Assembly (NCBI GenBank): GCA_947441615.1
Contig: CANEUH010000007.1
Location: forward strand, 62,001-126,000
Source: Bacteriovoracaceae bacterium
Lineage (GTDB): Bacteria; Bdellovibrionota; Bacteriovoracia; Bacteriovoracales; Bacteriovoracaceae
Reading direction: 5' to 3'
DNA: 64,000 nucleotides
A program made the translations under genes and the position numbers. The notes beneath the pieces were generated by a model, which saw nothing but the letters and a program-made list of their open reading frames with translations, was not told the DNA's origin and made no database searches. Every line of letters begins with the position of its first letter. Positions within the stretch are counted from its first letter, which is position 1. Shown here in pieces: positions 46,501 to 54,616 of the stretch.

Positions 46501-46641
46501 CCAGTGGCACTTGTGATTGTAGGAGGACTCTTCAGTTCAACTCTACTGGATATCATTGTAACACCAACTGTATTTTATAATTATGGACGGAAGTCAGCTG
46601 AAAATAGTTTGAAAGATGAAAACACAAAACACGAAGTATAA
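43522..46641 (+). CDS. Heavy-metal efflux RND transporter (CzcA/CusA family)
   Basis: A 1039-residue inner-membrane proton/metal antiporter of the HME-RND family. It has the N-terminal helix, then [24 protein letters not shown], two large periplasmic loops and twelve expected transmembrane helices. The TM4 motif is [15 protein letters not shown] (about 396-410), which carries the acidic relay residues; it differs from both the classic CzcA (DFGxxxDGA) and the classic CusA form, so I do not assign the metal. The C-terminal [14 protein letters not shown] motif is present. The gene begins the pump part of the operon; no CzcB/CusB-like adaptor is adjacent. Confidence 0.92.
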   Translation: [1039 protein letters not shown]

Positions 46642-46655
46642 CAAAAAGGACAGTT

Positions 46656-47078
46656 ATGAAATTATCACTAAATGCTCTTGCCCTCGTATTCATTTTATCC
46701 ACTTCAGTAAGTGCGCATGATGGTCACAATCATGGACCTGGTCAGGTGCAACCTACTAAAGGTGGAGTGATCATGAAGGGTGAGAAGTTTTTCCTTGAAG
46801 TTGTTGGTTCTGATAAAGATGTTAAGTTCTATCCATTGAAGCAGGTAGATGCAAAATCTATGATGTTAAAGCCTATTCCATTGAAAGATGTCAAATTAGC
46901 TGCAACTTTCACATTGCCTAGAGGAAAGAAAAACGAACCAGTCACTTTGAAAGGTGAGGGGGATCATTTTGTTGGAGCGATCGATGCCAAGAAGAGTCAT
47001 CGATACCAAATCGATGTTGCAATCGAGACCATGGGTGAAAATGAAAAATTAACTTATCAAATTGAGCCTCAGGAATAG
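46656..47078 (+). CDS. Small periplasmic His-rich protein of the efflux operon
   Basis: A 140-residue exported protein (signal ending SVSAHDGHNHG). The mature N-terminus HDGHNHGPG is a metal-binding stretch like that at the start of CzcB/CusB adaptors, but the following ~110 residues form only a small beta domain, too short for an adaptor with hairpin and lipoyl parts. It lies 14 bp after the pump gene and two bases before the TolC-family gene. It may deliver metal to the pump. Confidence 0.65.
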   Translation: MKLSLNALALVFILSTSVSAHDGHNHGPGQVQPTKGGVIMKGEKFFLEVVGSDKDVKFYPLKQVDAKSMMLKPIPLKDVKLAATFTLPRGKKNEPVTLKGEGDHFVGAIDAKKSHRYQIDVAIETMGENEKLTYQIEPQE

Positions 47079-47080
47079 CA

Positions 47081-48340
47081 ATGAAGCGTACCCATCTATT
47101 TCTAGTATTCTTGATTTGCTCTTTACAGTGCATGGCCAATGAATCGGCTATGAACCTTGAGTTTGAAGATCTGGAAACATTGATCAAAACCAAAAATAAG
47201 AAAGTAGCTGCAACGACACTTGAGCTTAGAGGAGTTGAAAAAAGACTCGGTTATCTTAAGAGGTCTTTCATTCCTACGGGTGAAGCTTGGGTGGGACAAG
47301 AAAAGTTCCAAACAGGTCCTTACGAAACTATGAATGAGCCCATGTACTCTCTGAGAGCAAACGTAAATCTTTATCGAGGCGGAAGAGATTACTTGGAAGA
47401 AGTTTCCCGTAAGGCCCAGAAGTCAGGGATGGAAGTTCAAGCACAGCAAGTTTTTCAGAATGAATTATTTGAAGCTAGGGAGTTGTATTGGAATCTTGTT
47501 TATCTGAGAGAAATTTCTACGCTTTATGAAAGTACATTGAAACAAAATGAAAACAACTTAGGTAAAGCTGTGAAAAGAATAAACTCTGGTCTTTCTACCC
47601 GAGTGGATAGATTAGAATTCGAGATTTCTGAAACTCAATTGAGTCAAGACATGGCCCGGATTACAGTAGCCATTTCAACAACTCAAAGAAGAATTTCAGC
47701 CCTGTTAGGTCTTAATGCTGAAACGCAATTTAACACTATTTCTCAAATTCCTCATGATCACAATGACACAACTCCAACTCAAACTATGGATTTCAATTTA
47801 TTCCGAGATGTCAGACTTGAATTAGCAAATAAGATTGATTTTGAGGCACAAGGGAAAATTTTGAAAAGATGGTGGACACCAAATGTTGATGTCTATGCTG
47901 AATCCATTCTTTATAACTTTCGAGAAAGAAGTTTCTATACTCAGAATGATCAGATTGATAATGCTCTTGGTATTAGGCTTTCATTCCATTTTGATGGTCT
48001 ACAAAGACAGTATGATGGAGAATCATTAATCGCAAAATCATTAGCATCTCAACTGCGTGCAGATCAAATAAAAATTGAAGCTGAAGCCTCATTTAACACT
48101 GCCAGACAAGAACTTGCCCTTCTTCATGAACTGATTCATGAAGGCGAGAAAAACGTCGAAAAGGGTGCTGATTATTTGAGAGAAACACAATCAGAATATG
48201 CAAGGGGAGTAAAGAACTCACCCGATGTATTGAGTGCCACTTTAAAGCAACTTGAATTCAAGAAGAGATTTGCGGAGCTAAGACGTGATTACGCCATTGC
48301 GAAAGCCCAGATTCAATCCTTAATGGCAAGTAACCCATGA
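47081..48340 (+). CDS. TolC-family outer-membrane channel of the metal pump
   Basis: A 419-residue outer-membrane efflux protein with signal peptide (cleavage near CMANES). Two internal halves each contain long coiled-coil helices and strands, as in CzcC/CusC/TolC: the RVDRLEFEISETQLSQDMARI helix and the RGVKNSPDVLSATLKQLEF helix are the family hallmarks. It forms the exit duct of the RND pump. It is coupled to the gene before by a two-base gap. Confidence 0.85.
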   Translation: MKRTHLFLVFLICSLQCMANESAMNLEFEDLETLIKTKNKKVAATTLELRGVEKRLGYLKRSFIPTGEAWVGQEKFQTGPYETMNEPMYSLRANVNLYRGGRDYLEEVSRKAQKSGMEVQAQQVFQNELFEARELYWNLVYLREISTLYESTLKQNENNLGKAVKRINSGLSTRVDRLEFEISETQLSQDMARITVAISTTQRRISALLGLNAETQFNTISQIPHDHNDTTPTQTMDFNLFRDVRLELANKIDFEAQGKILKRWWTPNVDVYAESILYNFRERSFYTQNDQIDNALGIRLSFHFDGLQRQYDGESLIAKSLASQLRADQIKIEAEASFNTARQELALLHELIHEGEKNVEKGADYLRETQSEYARGVKNSPDVLSATLKQLEFKKRFAELRRDYAIAKAQIQSLMASNP

Positions 48341-48411
48341 AAATTTTACAAACATTAAACATCCTGAAAATGAACCTGTTATTGTCCATTTTCAATAAAA
48401 AGAGGTCTGAA

Positions 48412-49071
48412 ATGAGAACATTAATCTCCTTAATCGTTATCACCCTATCACTCGTGGCTTGTAGTAAAAACGACAATCGCATGAAGGAAAAAGCGGCTAT
48501 TGAAAGTGAATCTTCTACGGCTTCTCAACTCCGTGTAGAAAATGAGAATCAAGCTAAAAAAGCTGAAAAGATGGAGCTGGAGCTAGCAAAGCGGCATCGT
48601 TTTTACCAGTCGGTGAAGGGTACATACGAGGGCGAAGTTCAAACAGCGATCGGAAAAATGAAAATAGAAATTACTTTCACACCAAGTAAGGCCCCTGTTA
48701 CTAGAAACCGAGTCCGACAGTTAGAGGAAATTACCACAGAAATTAATGAGCTAAAATTGACCGCTCATGCCATACAGTCGGCAGTAAATATTCCTGAGTC
48801 GGCCGTTGGATGTCCTGGAGTTACTGTAGCTGACGATATCATGAAGGGAGAACTCACAATTTCTTCACCTACCTGTCCTAATCTTTATTTGATTAAGATC
48901 ACAGAGAAAGGAATTACAGAATCTTCAGTTTTAGATTCATTAAGGGCTGCCCAAGTTGCTAACCAAATTTTTAATGGTGATTTAGTGGAAATTGACAGTC
49001 TTTCAGGTCAGCTTAAGACTTCTACATATGCTTCCAAAGTAAAATTTGTAATTCATAAAGTGGTAGATTAA
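48412..49071 (+). CDS. Lipoprotein of the efflux operon
   Basis: A 219-residue lipoprotein. The frame opens at 48337, overlapping the TolC stop, but the ATG at 48412 follows AGAGGT and opens a signal ending SLVACS (Cys17). The next 50 residues form a coiled coil (ESESSTASQLRVENENQAKK), then a domain with a Cys pair (VGCPGV and SPTCPN). It is too short and lacks the repeated lipoyl halves of a standard adaptor, yet its coiled coil and lipid anchor are what an adaptor would need. Function unknown. Confidence 0.55.
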   Translation: MRTLISLIVITLSLVACSKNDNRMKEKAAIESESSTASQLRVENENQAKKAEKMELELAKRHRFYQSVKGTYEGEVQTAIGKMKIEITFTPSKAPVTRNRVRQLEEITTEINELKLTAHAIQSAVNIPESAVGCPGVTVADDIMKGELTISSPTCPNLYLIKITEKGITESSVLDSLRAAQVANQIFNGDLVEIDSLSGQLKTSTYASKVKFVIHKVVD

Positions 49072-49073
49072 TT

Positions 49074-50357
49074 ATGAGAAATTTAGCATTATTAATTTTA
49101 TTTATTCCAATTCTCAGTTGGGGTCAATCTACTCAAGAAGTTAAGATCAATCTAAAACAAGTTGTTGATAAGGTCAGTACTGAGAATTATAGCGTTTATC
49201 AGAACTCACTCAGAGTTTATCAAGCTAAAGAATCTATAACAGTAGCAAGAATGAACTTGCTGCCAAGGCTTAATCTCTGGAAACTTGCTAGTGCAGCATT
49301 GGAAATTTTCGCAGGCGGGCCTGCGGGTGCGGCGGCTGGTGGATTCTCAATTGTCGAAGATATCGCTCCATTCTTAGTTCCTGCCAACTGGTTTCGTGTC
49401 AGCCAAACTAAACTTTTTTATCAAGCTGATTTACAGGGATACAAAGCTTTGTGGGCAAATGAAGTGTTAACTTCAAAAGCACTTTACCACCATATTCTTT
49501 TAGACTCTTCTTTGAAGGATCATATTCGTAGAAGCCAAGTTGACCTAGAGAAGATTTACCAAATTGTTAAAGTAAGAGAAACATTTGGCGGATCTCCTCA
49601 AAAAGTTTCCCAAGAAATTAAAATTAGATTATTGGCGCTTGATGAAGATTTAAGAGCTCTTGAAGTACTCATTTCGGAAGAAGAAAGCCTCCTGGCTTTT
49701 TTGATGGGTTATCCGACTGGTACAAGATTGAAAGTTACCGAAATAGACATGCCTGATTATGACTCACTGGAGCATCTGGATTATGAAGATTTTGAATTTA
49801 GAGCAGTAGATGTCTCTCCTGAGGTTAAGCAATTTGAATATTTTATTGCAGCTGCGGACTATGCGCGGAAAGAAGTAAGTTATGCCTTTCTAGGCGCCTC
49901 TAGCCTTAGCCGGGGATTGAATGGGGGCATTTTTGATAATCTGCCTGTTCAGTCAGGACTTGGATTCGGTACTGGTGCATCTATCAGAATTGTTAAAAGT
50001 CAGAAGGAAATATTGAAAGTTCAGAAAAAAGCCGTTGAAGAAACTGTACGTAGAAGTTTAAGGCAACTTGTTAACAATTATAATTTGGACGTAGATAATT
50101 ATAAAAATCTTAAGGCCCGACAAAATCTTACAAGGAATGGTTTGCAGCAGCTTTATCAAAGAATTCAGTTCGGCGAAAATGTTGATTCACTCCAGCTTGT
50201 TGAGTCTTCCAGGAATCTCATCGAAGCTGACACTTCTATGTTTAGTGTAATGTTTAGATTTCTGAATAGCGAAGATAAGCTGTCAAGGTTGATATTTCAT
50301 GGCGATTACACAAAAGCAAAAGATGCTTTAAGTCGCATTCAAGAGGAAAAAGAATGA
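49074..50357 (+). CDS. Second TolC-like outer-membrane protein
   Basis: A 427-residue exported protein (signal ending LSWGQS). It has the long coiled-coil helices of TolC-type channels, for example LTSKALYHHILLDSSLKDHI, EETVRRSLRQLVNNYNLDVD and NVDSLQLVESSRNLIEADTS. A glycine/alanine-rich insert (FAGGPAGAAAGGFS, about 75-90) is unusual. It is distinct from the channel at 47081. It follows the lipoprotein gene by two bases. Confidence 0.65.
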   Translation: MRNLALLILFIPILSWGQSTQEVKINLKQVVDKVSTENYSVYQNSLRVYQAKESITVARMNLLPRLNLWKLASAALEIFAGGPAGAAAGGFSIVEDIAPFLVPANWFRVSQTKLFYQADLQGYKALWANEVLTSKALYHHILLDSSLKDHIRRSQVDLEKIYQIVKVRETFGGSPQKVSQEIKIRLLALDEDLRALEVLISEEESLLAFLMGYPTGTRLKVTEIDMPDYDSLEHLDYEDFEFRAVDVSPEVKQFEYFIAAADYARKEVSYAFLGASSLSRGLNGGIFDNLPVQSGLGFGTGASIRIVKSQKEILKVQKKAVEETVRRSLRQLVNNYNLDVDNYKNLKARQNLTRNGLQQLYQRIQFGENVDSLQLVESSRNLIEADTSMFSVMFRFLNSEDKLSRLIFHGDYTKAKDALSRIQEEKE

Positions 50358-50794
50358 AAGCAATAATTTTCTTATTACTAATAAGTATGGGTAGTGTTTA
50401 CGCACAAGATATTTCTGGATCTGTTTCTAATATTACCAAACTTAAAGGTGAAGCTTTAAGTACGCTAGGATCAACTCCCTACAGAGCAAAAGAACATCAG
50501 CTAATCAAAGATTACTTCGTTGGTTTAATGGAGTTTTCTGTTCAAGCCCGGGATAATTCCAAGATGAATCGACGTCTTAATAGTTATCTTGCAAGTGGGG
50601 ATATTGCTAAATTCTGTTCTGATATCCTTCTTGATACTAAGGATTGGAATCAGATTAAGCAAAATTGTACACGTAATCGATTTTTCTTGTGCTCAGAAGA
50701 AGTGAACGAATTTCCAGAGTTTAAGAAAACTCTAAGCGGGAGTCTTTCTCCTGCCAATCTGGAAATTTTTAAAAATACTCCTGCGTGCCAGTAA
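50354..50794 (+). CDS. Exported hypothetical protein
   Basis: A 146-residue protein with a signal peptide (cleavage near VYAQD). The mature part is helical with four cysteines, and no family is recognised. It overlaps the stop of the second TolC-like gene by four bases (ATGA), so it belongs to the same transcript. Confidence 0.5.
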   Translation: MKAIIFLLLISMGSVYAQDISGSVSNITKLKGEALSTLGSTPYRAKEHQLIKDYFVGLMEFSVQARDNSKMNRRLNSYLASGDIAKFCSDILLDTKDWNQIKQNCTRNRFFLCSEEVNEFPEFKKTLSGSLSPANLEIFKNTPACQ

Positions 50795-50808
50795 AATTGA
50801 AGGGAAAT

Positions 50809-51099
50809 ATGAAACTTTTTTTAATATTGCTATTTGTTTTAGCTTTTTCTGGATGTTCTCATCATCATAATAAAACTGAACATCACCATCATCAGTTCAA
50901 TAAGAAATGTGCTTACGAAGTTAGTTTGAATCACCTTGATGTTGAAGGAAAAGAAGAATTTAAGTTTGAACATGAGAACGAAGTCTATTATTTCTCCAGC
51001 AAAGAAAATATGCAGAAGTTTAAAGCTGATATTCAAGCGAATATTTCAAAGTCCAAGACCAATTGGAAAAAGGGCCCTCCTTCCAGTAGGAGCAATTAG
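50809..51099 (+). CDS. His-rich lipoprotein with YHS-like domain
   Basis: A 96-residue lipoprotein. The frame opens at 50785, but the ATG at 50809 follows GAAGGGA and opens a signal ending FSGC (Cys15). Immediately after the lipidated Cys come SHHHNKTEHHHH, a strong metal-binding stretch. The rest, KCAYEVSL, then EFKFEHENEVYYFSSKENM and QKFKADI, follows the pattern of YHS domains found in metal-handling proteins. It precedes the P-type ATPase by 46 bases and may donate metal or buffer it. Confidence 0.6.
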   Translation: MKLFLILLFVLAFSGCSHHHNKTEHHHHQFNKKCAYEVSLNHLDVEGKEEFKFEHENEVYYFSSKENMQKFKADIQANISKSKTNWKKGPPSSRSN

Positions 51100-51145
51100 G
51101 CCATTGTAGCTTTTTCCTAATTTTTCTTCACATTAAAGGTCATCA

Positions 51146-53332
51146 ATGGGCAAGTCATGTTGTGGGACTGATACTGATAAAAATGATAATTCAAATGAAA
51201 ATGGTCACATTGATGGAGCTGTAACAACATCCTTCAAAGTATCTGGAATGGACTGCTCTGATGAAGTCACTGCTGTTCAGAAGGCTTTAAATCTGCCAAA
51301 GGTTAAAAAAGTCGATGCAAACATAATGACAGAAACGGTAACTGTTTATCATGATGCGGACTTGGATAACAAATTGATTCGGAGCCTAATCGAGAAAGCA
51401 GGATTGAAAGTCGTTGTTGAGACTGGGCAGTCTTTCTTCAAAGATCATTCTAGAAGGATATACTTAGTAGTCATAAGTGGTTTCACGCTTACAGTAGGGC
51501 TAATTTTAGACTGGTTTGAATTCCACAACATTTACTTCATTTATTTATCCTATGCAATTTCAATCATAACTGCCGGGTCCATTATACTTCCTAAGGCTTG
51601 GCGATCAATTATCAAGTTTAGCCTCGATATGAATGTGCTGATGACGGTTGCCGTAATGGGAGCCATCTTTCTCAAAGAGTACTCAGAAGCAGCTAGCGTT
51701 GTTTTCTTATTTTCGTTGGCTGAACTACTCGAAGCTTTGAGCGTCTCAAGGGCCAGGAAAGCTATCAGAGACGTTTTGAAGGTTACTCCCAAAGAGGCAT
51801 TAGTGCTCAATGAAGAAGGTGAAACTACCGCTAGGGAAGTGGAATCTTTACAGATTGGAGACCTGGTATTAATTCGACCAGGAGATAGCATTCCTATAGA
51901 TGGCGTTATCTTTGAAGGAGTTTCCACAATTAATCAAGCTTCCCTTACTGGTGAATCTAAGGCTGTTGAAAAGAAAAAAGATGAAGAGGTATATACTGGG
52001 ACTATAAATGAGTCGGGTGTACTAAAAGTAAAAGTTCAAAAACGTTTTCAGGATTCTAAAATTTCACAAATTATCTCGATGATTGAAGATGCCCAAAAGG
52101 ACAAAGCTCCTTCTCAAAGATTTGTAGATAAATTTGCTTCAATCTATACTCCATCGGTGATGGCCCTGGCCCTGCTGGTGGCTATTTTACCACCTTTGTT
52201 TTTTGGTGGAGTATGGCAAGAATGGATTTATAAAGCGCTCGTTTTACTCGTTGTTGGGTGTCCTTGTGCTTTAGTGATAGCCACTCCGGTATCCGTAGTT
52301 TCTGGCCTTACATCGCTGGCCAGGAGAGGGATACTTGTTAAGGGTGGAGTTCACTTAGAATCGTTAGGTCGGCTCAAAGCAATTGCCCTTGATAAGACAG
52401 GCACAATTACTAATGGGACCCCTGAAGTTTCGGGAATGAAACTTTTTTCTGATGAATCTGAGGAAGAATGTATAAGGCTTACAGCATCTCTCGAAAGCAT
52501 GTCTTCACATCCCTTGGCTCTTGCAATCCTCAAACACGCCAATTCTAAAAATGTAGCCTACAAGCATCCTGAAGATTTCAAGTTAATTACTGGAAAAGGT
52601 GCCGAAGGTAAAATCGATGGCCATCAATACTTTGTAGGTAATCACAATCTGGCTCATGAGTTGGGAGTTTGTTCGGCTGAAGTCGAAAAATATCTCGATC
52701 AAGAAGAAACAAAATCAATGTCAGTGATTGTTTTGGGCCACAAGCCACATCATGACTGCAAAGGCGAAATTCTCGCAATATTTTCCTTAGGTGACACTTT
52801 AAGACCTAATATTAGTTCTGCAATCTCAGAACTTCATAAAGCTGGTTTGCAATTTGTGGGCATGCTGAGTGGAGATAATCAAAAGACAGTTGATGCTGTT
52901 TCTAAAACAGTAGGAATTGATTATGCGAAGGGTGGTTTACTACCAGAGGACAAGGTCAAAGAAGTTAAGGCTATGGTTGCAAAATATAAATATGTGGGAA
53001 TGGTTGGTGATGGAGTAAATGATGCTCCGGCATTGGCGAATGCAACAATAGGCATTGCAATGGGAATAGTAGGTAGCGATACTGCGATTGAAACAGCAGA
53101 TGTGGCTCTTATGAAAGACGATATCTTCATGCTACCAAAGGCCATAAGTCATGGCAGACAGGTTTTAAACGTCATTAGATTCAACATTGCCTTCGCGATT
53201 GCAATCAAGCTTGTATTCTTCGTCCTGGCTTTTATGGGAATGACAAATTTGTGGTTAGCAGTCGCTGCTGATATGGGTGCATCTTTGTTTGTTACGTTTA
53301 ATGCTTTGAGACTTCTTAAAATGAGAGATTAA
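51146..53332 (+). CDS. P1B-type metal-exporting ATPase (ZntA/CadA-like)
   Basis: A 728-residue pump that exports Zn(II), Cd(II) or Pb(II) using ATP. Residues 1-20 hold SCCGTD, then an HMA domain (28-95) with the CadA-like motif GMDCSDEV (only one cysteine of the usual CxxC). Eight transmembrane helices, the phosphatase motif TGES, the membrane CPC motif in VVGCPCALVIATP (about 370-382), the phosphorylation motif DKTGTITNG (about 416) and GDGVNDAPAL (about 621) are all present. The CPC motif and CadA-like N-terminus point to the Zn/Cd/Pb subclass. It is the last gene of the plus-strand metal operon. Confidence 0.93.
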   Translation: MGKSCCGTDTDKNDNSNENGHIDGAVTTSFKVSGMDCSDEVTAVQKALNLPKVKKVDANIMTETVTVYHDADLDNKLIRSLIEKAGLKVVVETGQSFFKDHSRRIYLVVISGFTLTVGLILDWFEFHNIYFIYLSYAISIITAGSIILPKAWRSIIKFSLDMNVLMTVAVMGAIFLKEYSEAASVVFLFSLAELLEALSVSRARKAIRDVLKVTPKEALVLNEEGETTAREVESLQIGDLVLIRPGDSIPIDGVIFEGVSTINQASLTGESKAVEKKKDEEVYTGTINESGVLKVKVQKRFQDSKISQIISMIEDAQKDKAPSQRFVDKFASIYTPSVMALALLVAILPPLFFGGVWQEWIYKALVLLVVGCPCALVIATPVSVVSGLTSLARRGILVKGGVHLESLGRLKAIALDKTGTITNGTPEVSGMKLFSDESEEECIRLTASLESMSSHPLALAILKHANSKNVAYKHPEDFKLITGKGAEGKIDGHQYFVGNHNLAHELGVCSAEVEKYLDQEETKSMSVIVLGHKPHHDCKGEILAIFSLGDTLRPNISSAISELHKAGLQFVGMLSGDNQKTVDAVSKTVGIDYAKGGLLPEDKVKEVKAMVAKYKYVGMVGDGVNDAPALANATIGIAMGIVGSDTAIETADVALMKDDIFMLPKAISHGRQVLNVIRFNIAFAIAIKLVFFVLAFMGMTNLWLAVAADMGASLFVTFNALRLLKMRD

Positions 53333-53344
53333 GATTGTTACTGC

Positions 53345-53695
53345 TTAACGAGCATGCTTATTTATGACTTCTTTCAGGTCCTCCGGCAGTGGCAAGTGCT
53401 CAATCAATCCTACTGTGGACCATCCAATATTGCCCACTGGTACCCGACCCAAAAGATGACCAGGAATAGTAACAAGCAGTCTCAAGACCTGCCCTAAAAT
53501 TTCTTTATAGTCTTTGCGTCCAATGGCATATCGGAACATCAGCCAGTGAATGAATAAATGATTTGATGGAGAGGACTGTGAAAGTACATGTGCACGACCG
53601 AGATGGTGGAAACTAGCCTGGTGATCTCCTATTGCTTGTGCTGATTTGAACTTCGAAATTTCAAACTTCATCAGTTGATTTAATTTATCCATCAT
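53345..53695 (-). CDS. DUF3703-family protein
   Basis: A 116-residue protein with the DUF3703 pattern: FHHLGRAHVLSQ, HLFIHWLMFRYAIGRKDYKEI, LGQVLRLLVTIPG and GRVPVGNIG. Members are often encoded beside heavy-metal resistance genes but have no known function. It is convergent with the P-type ATPase (12 bp apart) and supports the metal-resistance character of this cargo region. Confidence 0.75.
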   Translation of the reverse strand: MMDKLNQLMKFEISKFKSAQAIGDHQASFHHLGRAHVLSQSSPSNHLFIHWLMFRYAIGRKDYKEILGQVLRLLVTIPGHLLGRVPVGNIGWSTVGLIEHLPLPEDLKEVINKHAR

Positions 53696-53731
53696 GTACC
53701 TTGGGAATCAGATAGCACTGTCGTAAGCATC

Positions 53732-54424
53732 TTAACAGCCAGAACCTTCAGGTACTTCTTCTTGTGGGATACAGCTGGATGAATCTTCTGGGCAATAAAG
53801 CCTGACATGAAGATGATCAGCATGATTTGGATAAGGCCTCATACTTCTCAGGACTTCCTCATAACCTGCTTCTTCACCAATTTTTTTTGCAAACTTACAT
53901 AGTTCACTTTTTATTACAGGATCAACAAATATCCGCTGAATCTTGCCATATCTATGTAGAGTCTTAACCAATTCCCAATTCCTTAAAATATCGAAATTTG
54001 CAGTGGTTTTCCCATTCTTAACCATTAACTCAGAAAAGCCATTTGTTACTTCTGGTTTTTGTTCAACACCGTTATTTCTATAATAGGTCAGGTCTACGTC
54101 TAATCCATTTTGATGAGAACCATGTCCGCTAATCTGACCACCAAATCTAGCGCCGAGATCACCGGTCTGTAGACGATCCCGTGAAGGATAAAATTGATAC
54201 ATCTCAGATGCAGTTTCGATAATCATGGAAACAAGTTCTTTGCTTCCCCAGCCTCTATTGCGCTTAACAAATAGGCGCATGTATCCATCACCAAATTCTG
54301 GTAAATCAACTGAATCAGAAATAGTGCCATTGTTATAAGAACCTGCAGGAAGGGAACTTCCCAAGGTATGTCCACTAATGGTGATAATTGTAAGGACGGT
54401 GAATAATGCACTTTTCATTCTCAT
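53732..54424 (-). CDS. mepA: Penicillin-insensitive murein DD-endopeptidase
   Basis: A 230-residue exported zinc peptidase of the M74/LAS group that cuts DD-crosslinks in peptidoglycan. The signal peptide ends near HTLGSS. The metal site is SGHGSHQNGLDVDL with His104 and Asp111 seven residues apart as in E. coli MepA, and the third ligand is in NHADHLHVRL. Three or more C-terminal cysteines are likely disulfide-bonded. On a conjugative element it may open the wall for the transfer machinery; that is inference. Confidence 0.87.
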   Translation of the reverse strand: MRMKSALFTVLTIITISGHTLGSSLPAGSYNNGTISDSVDLPEFGDGYMRLFVKRNRGWGSKELVSMIIETASEMYQFYPSRDRLQTGDLGARFGGQISGHGSHQNGLDVDLTYYRNNGVEQKPEVTNGFSELMVKNGKTTANFDILRNWELVKTLHRYGKIQRIFVDPVIKSELCKFAKKIGEEAGYEEVLRSMRPYPNHADHLHVRLYCPEDSSSCIPQEEVPEGSGC

Positions 54425-54616
54425 GGTTCATGATACCGCCATTTGGAAACTGTAGAATGAATGTAAGCATATTTTAGAATCAGGTGAGGTAAAGAATCTG
54501 ACTGTTTTATTTCGTTAAAGGATGGTCGAGAGTATTGCCAGTGTGAAATCAGTCTTTGACGCTATATTTCTACATATCCTTTCGGATGTGGGTAACTTTA
54601 TGGATTCTGCTTGTCT

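Noticed and set aside
54572-54590. Hairpin CACATCC-GAAA-GGATATGT upstream of mepA
   Set aside because: Imperfect stem with no T-run on the kinase strand; the 192-bp gap may hold the mepA promoter, but nothing can be firmly assigned.
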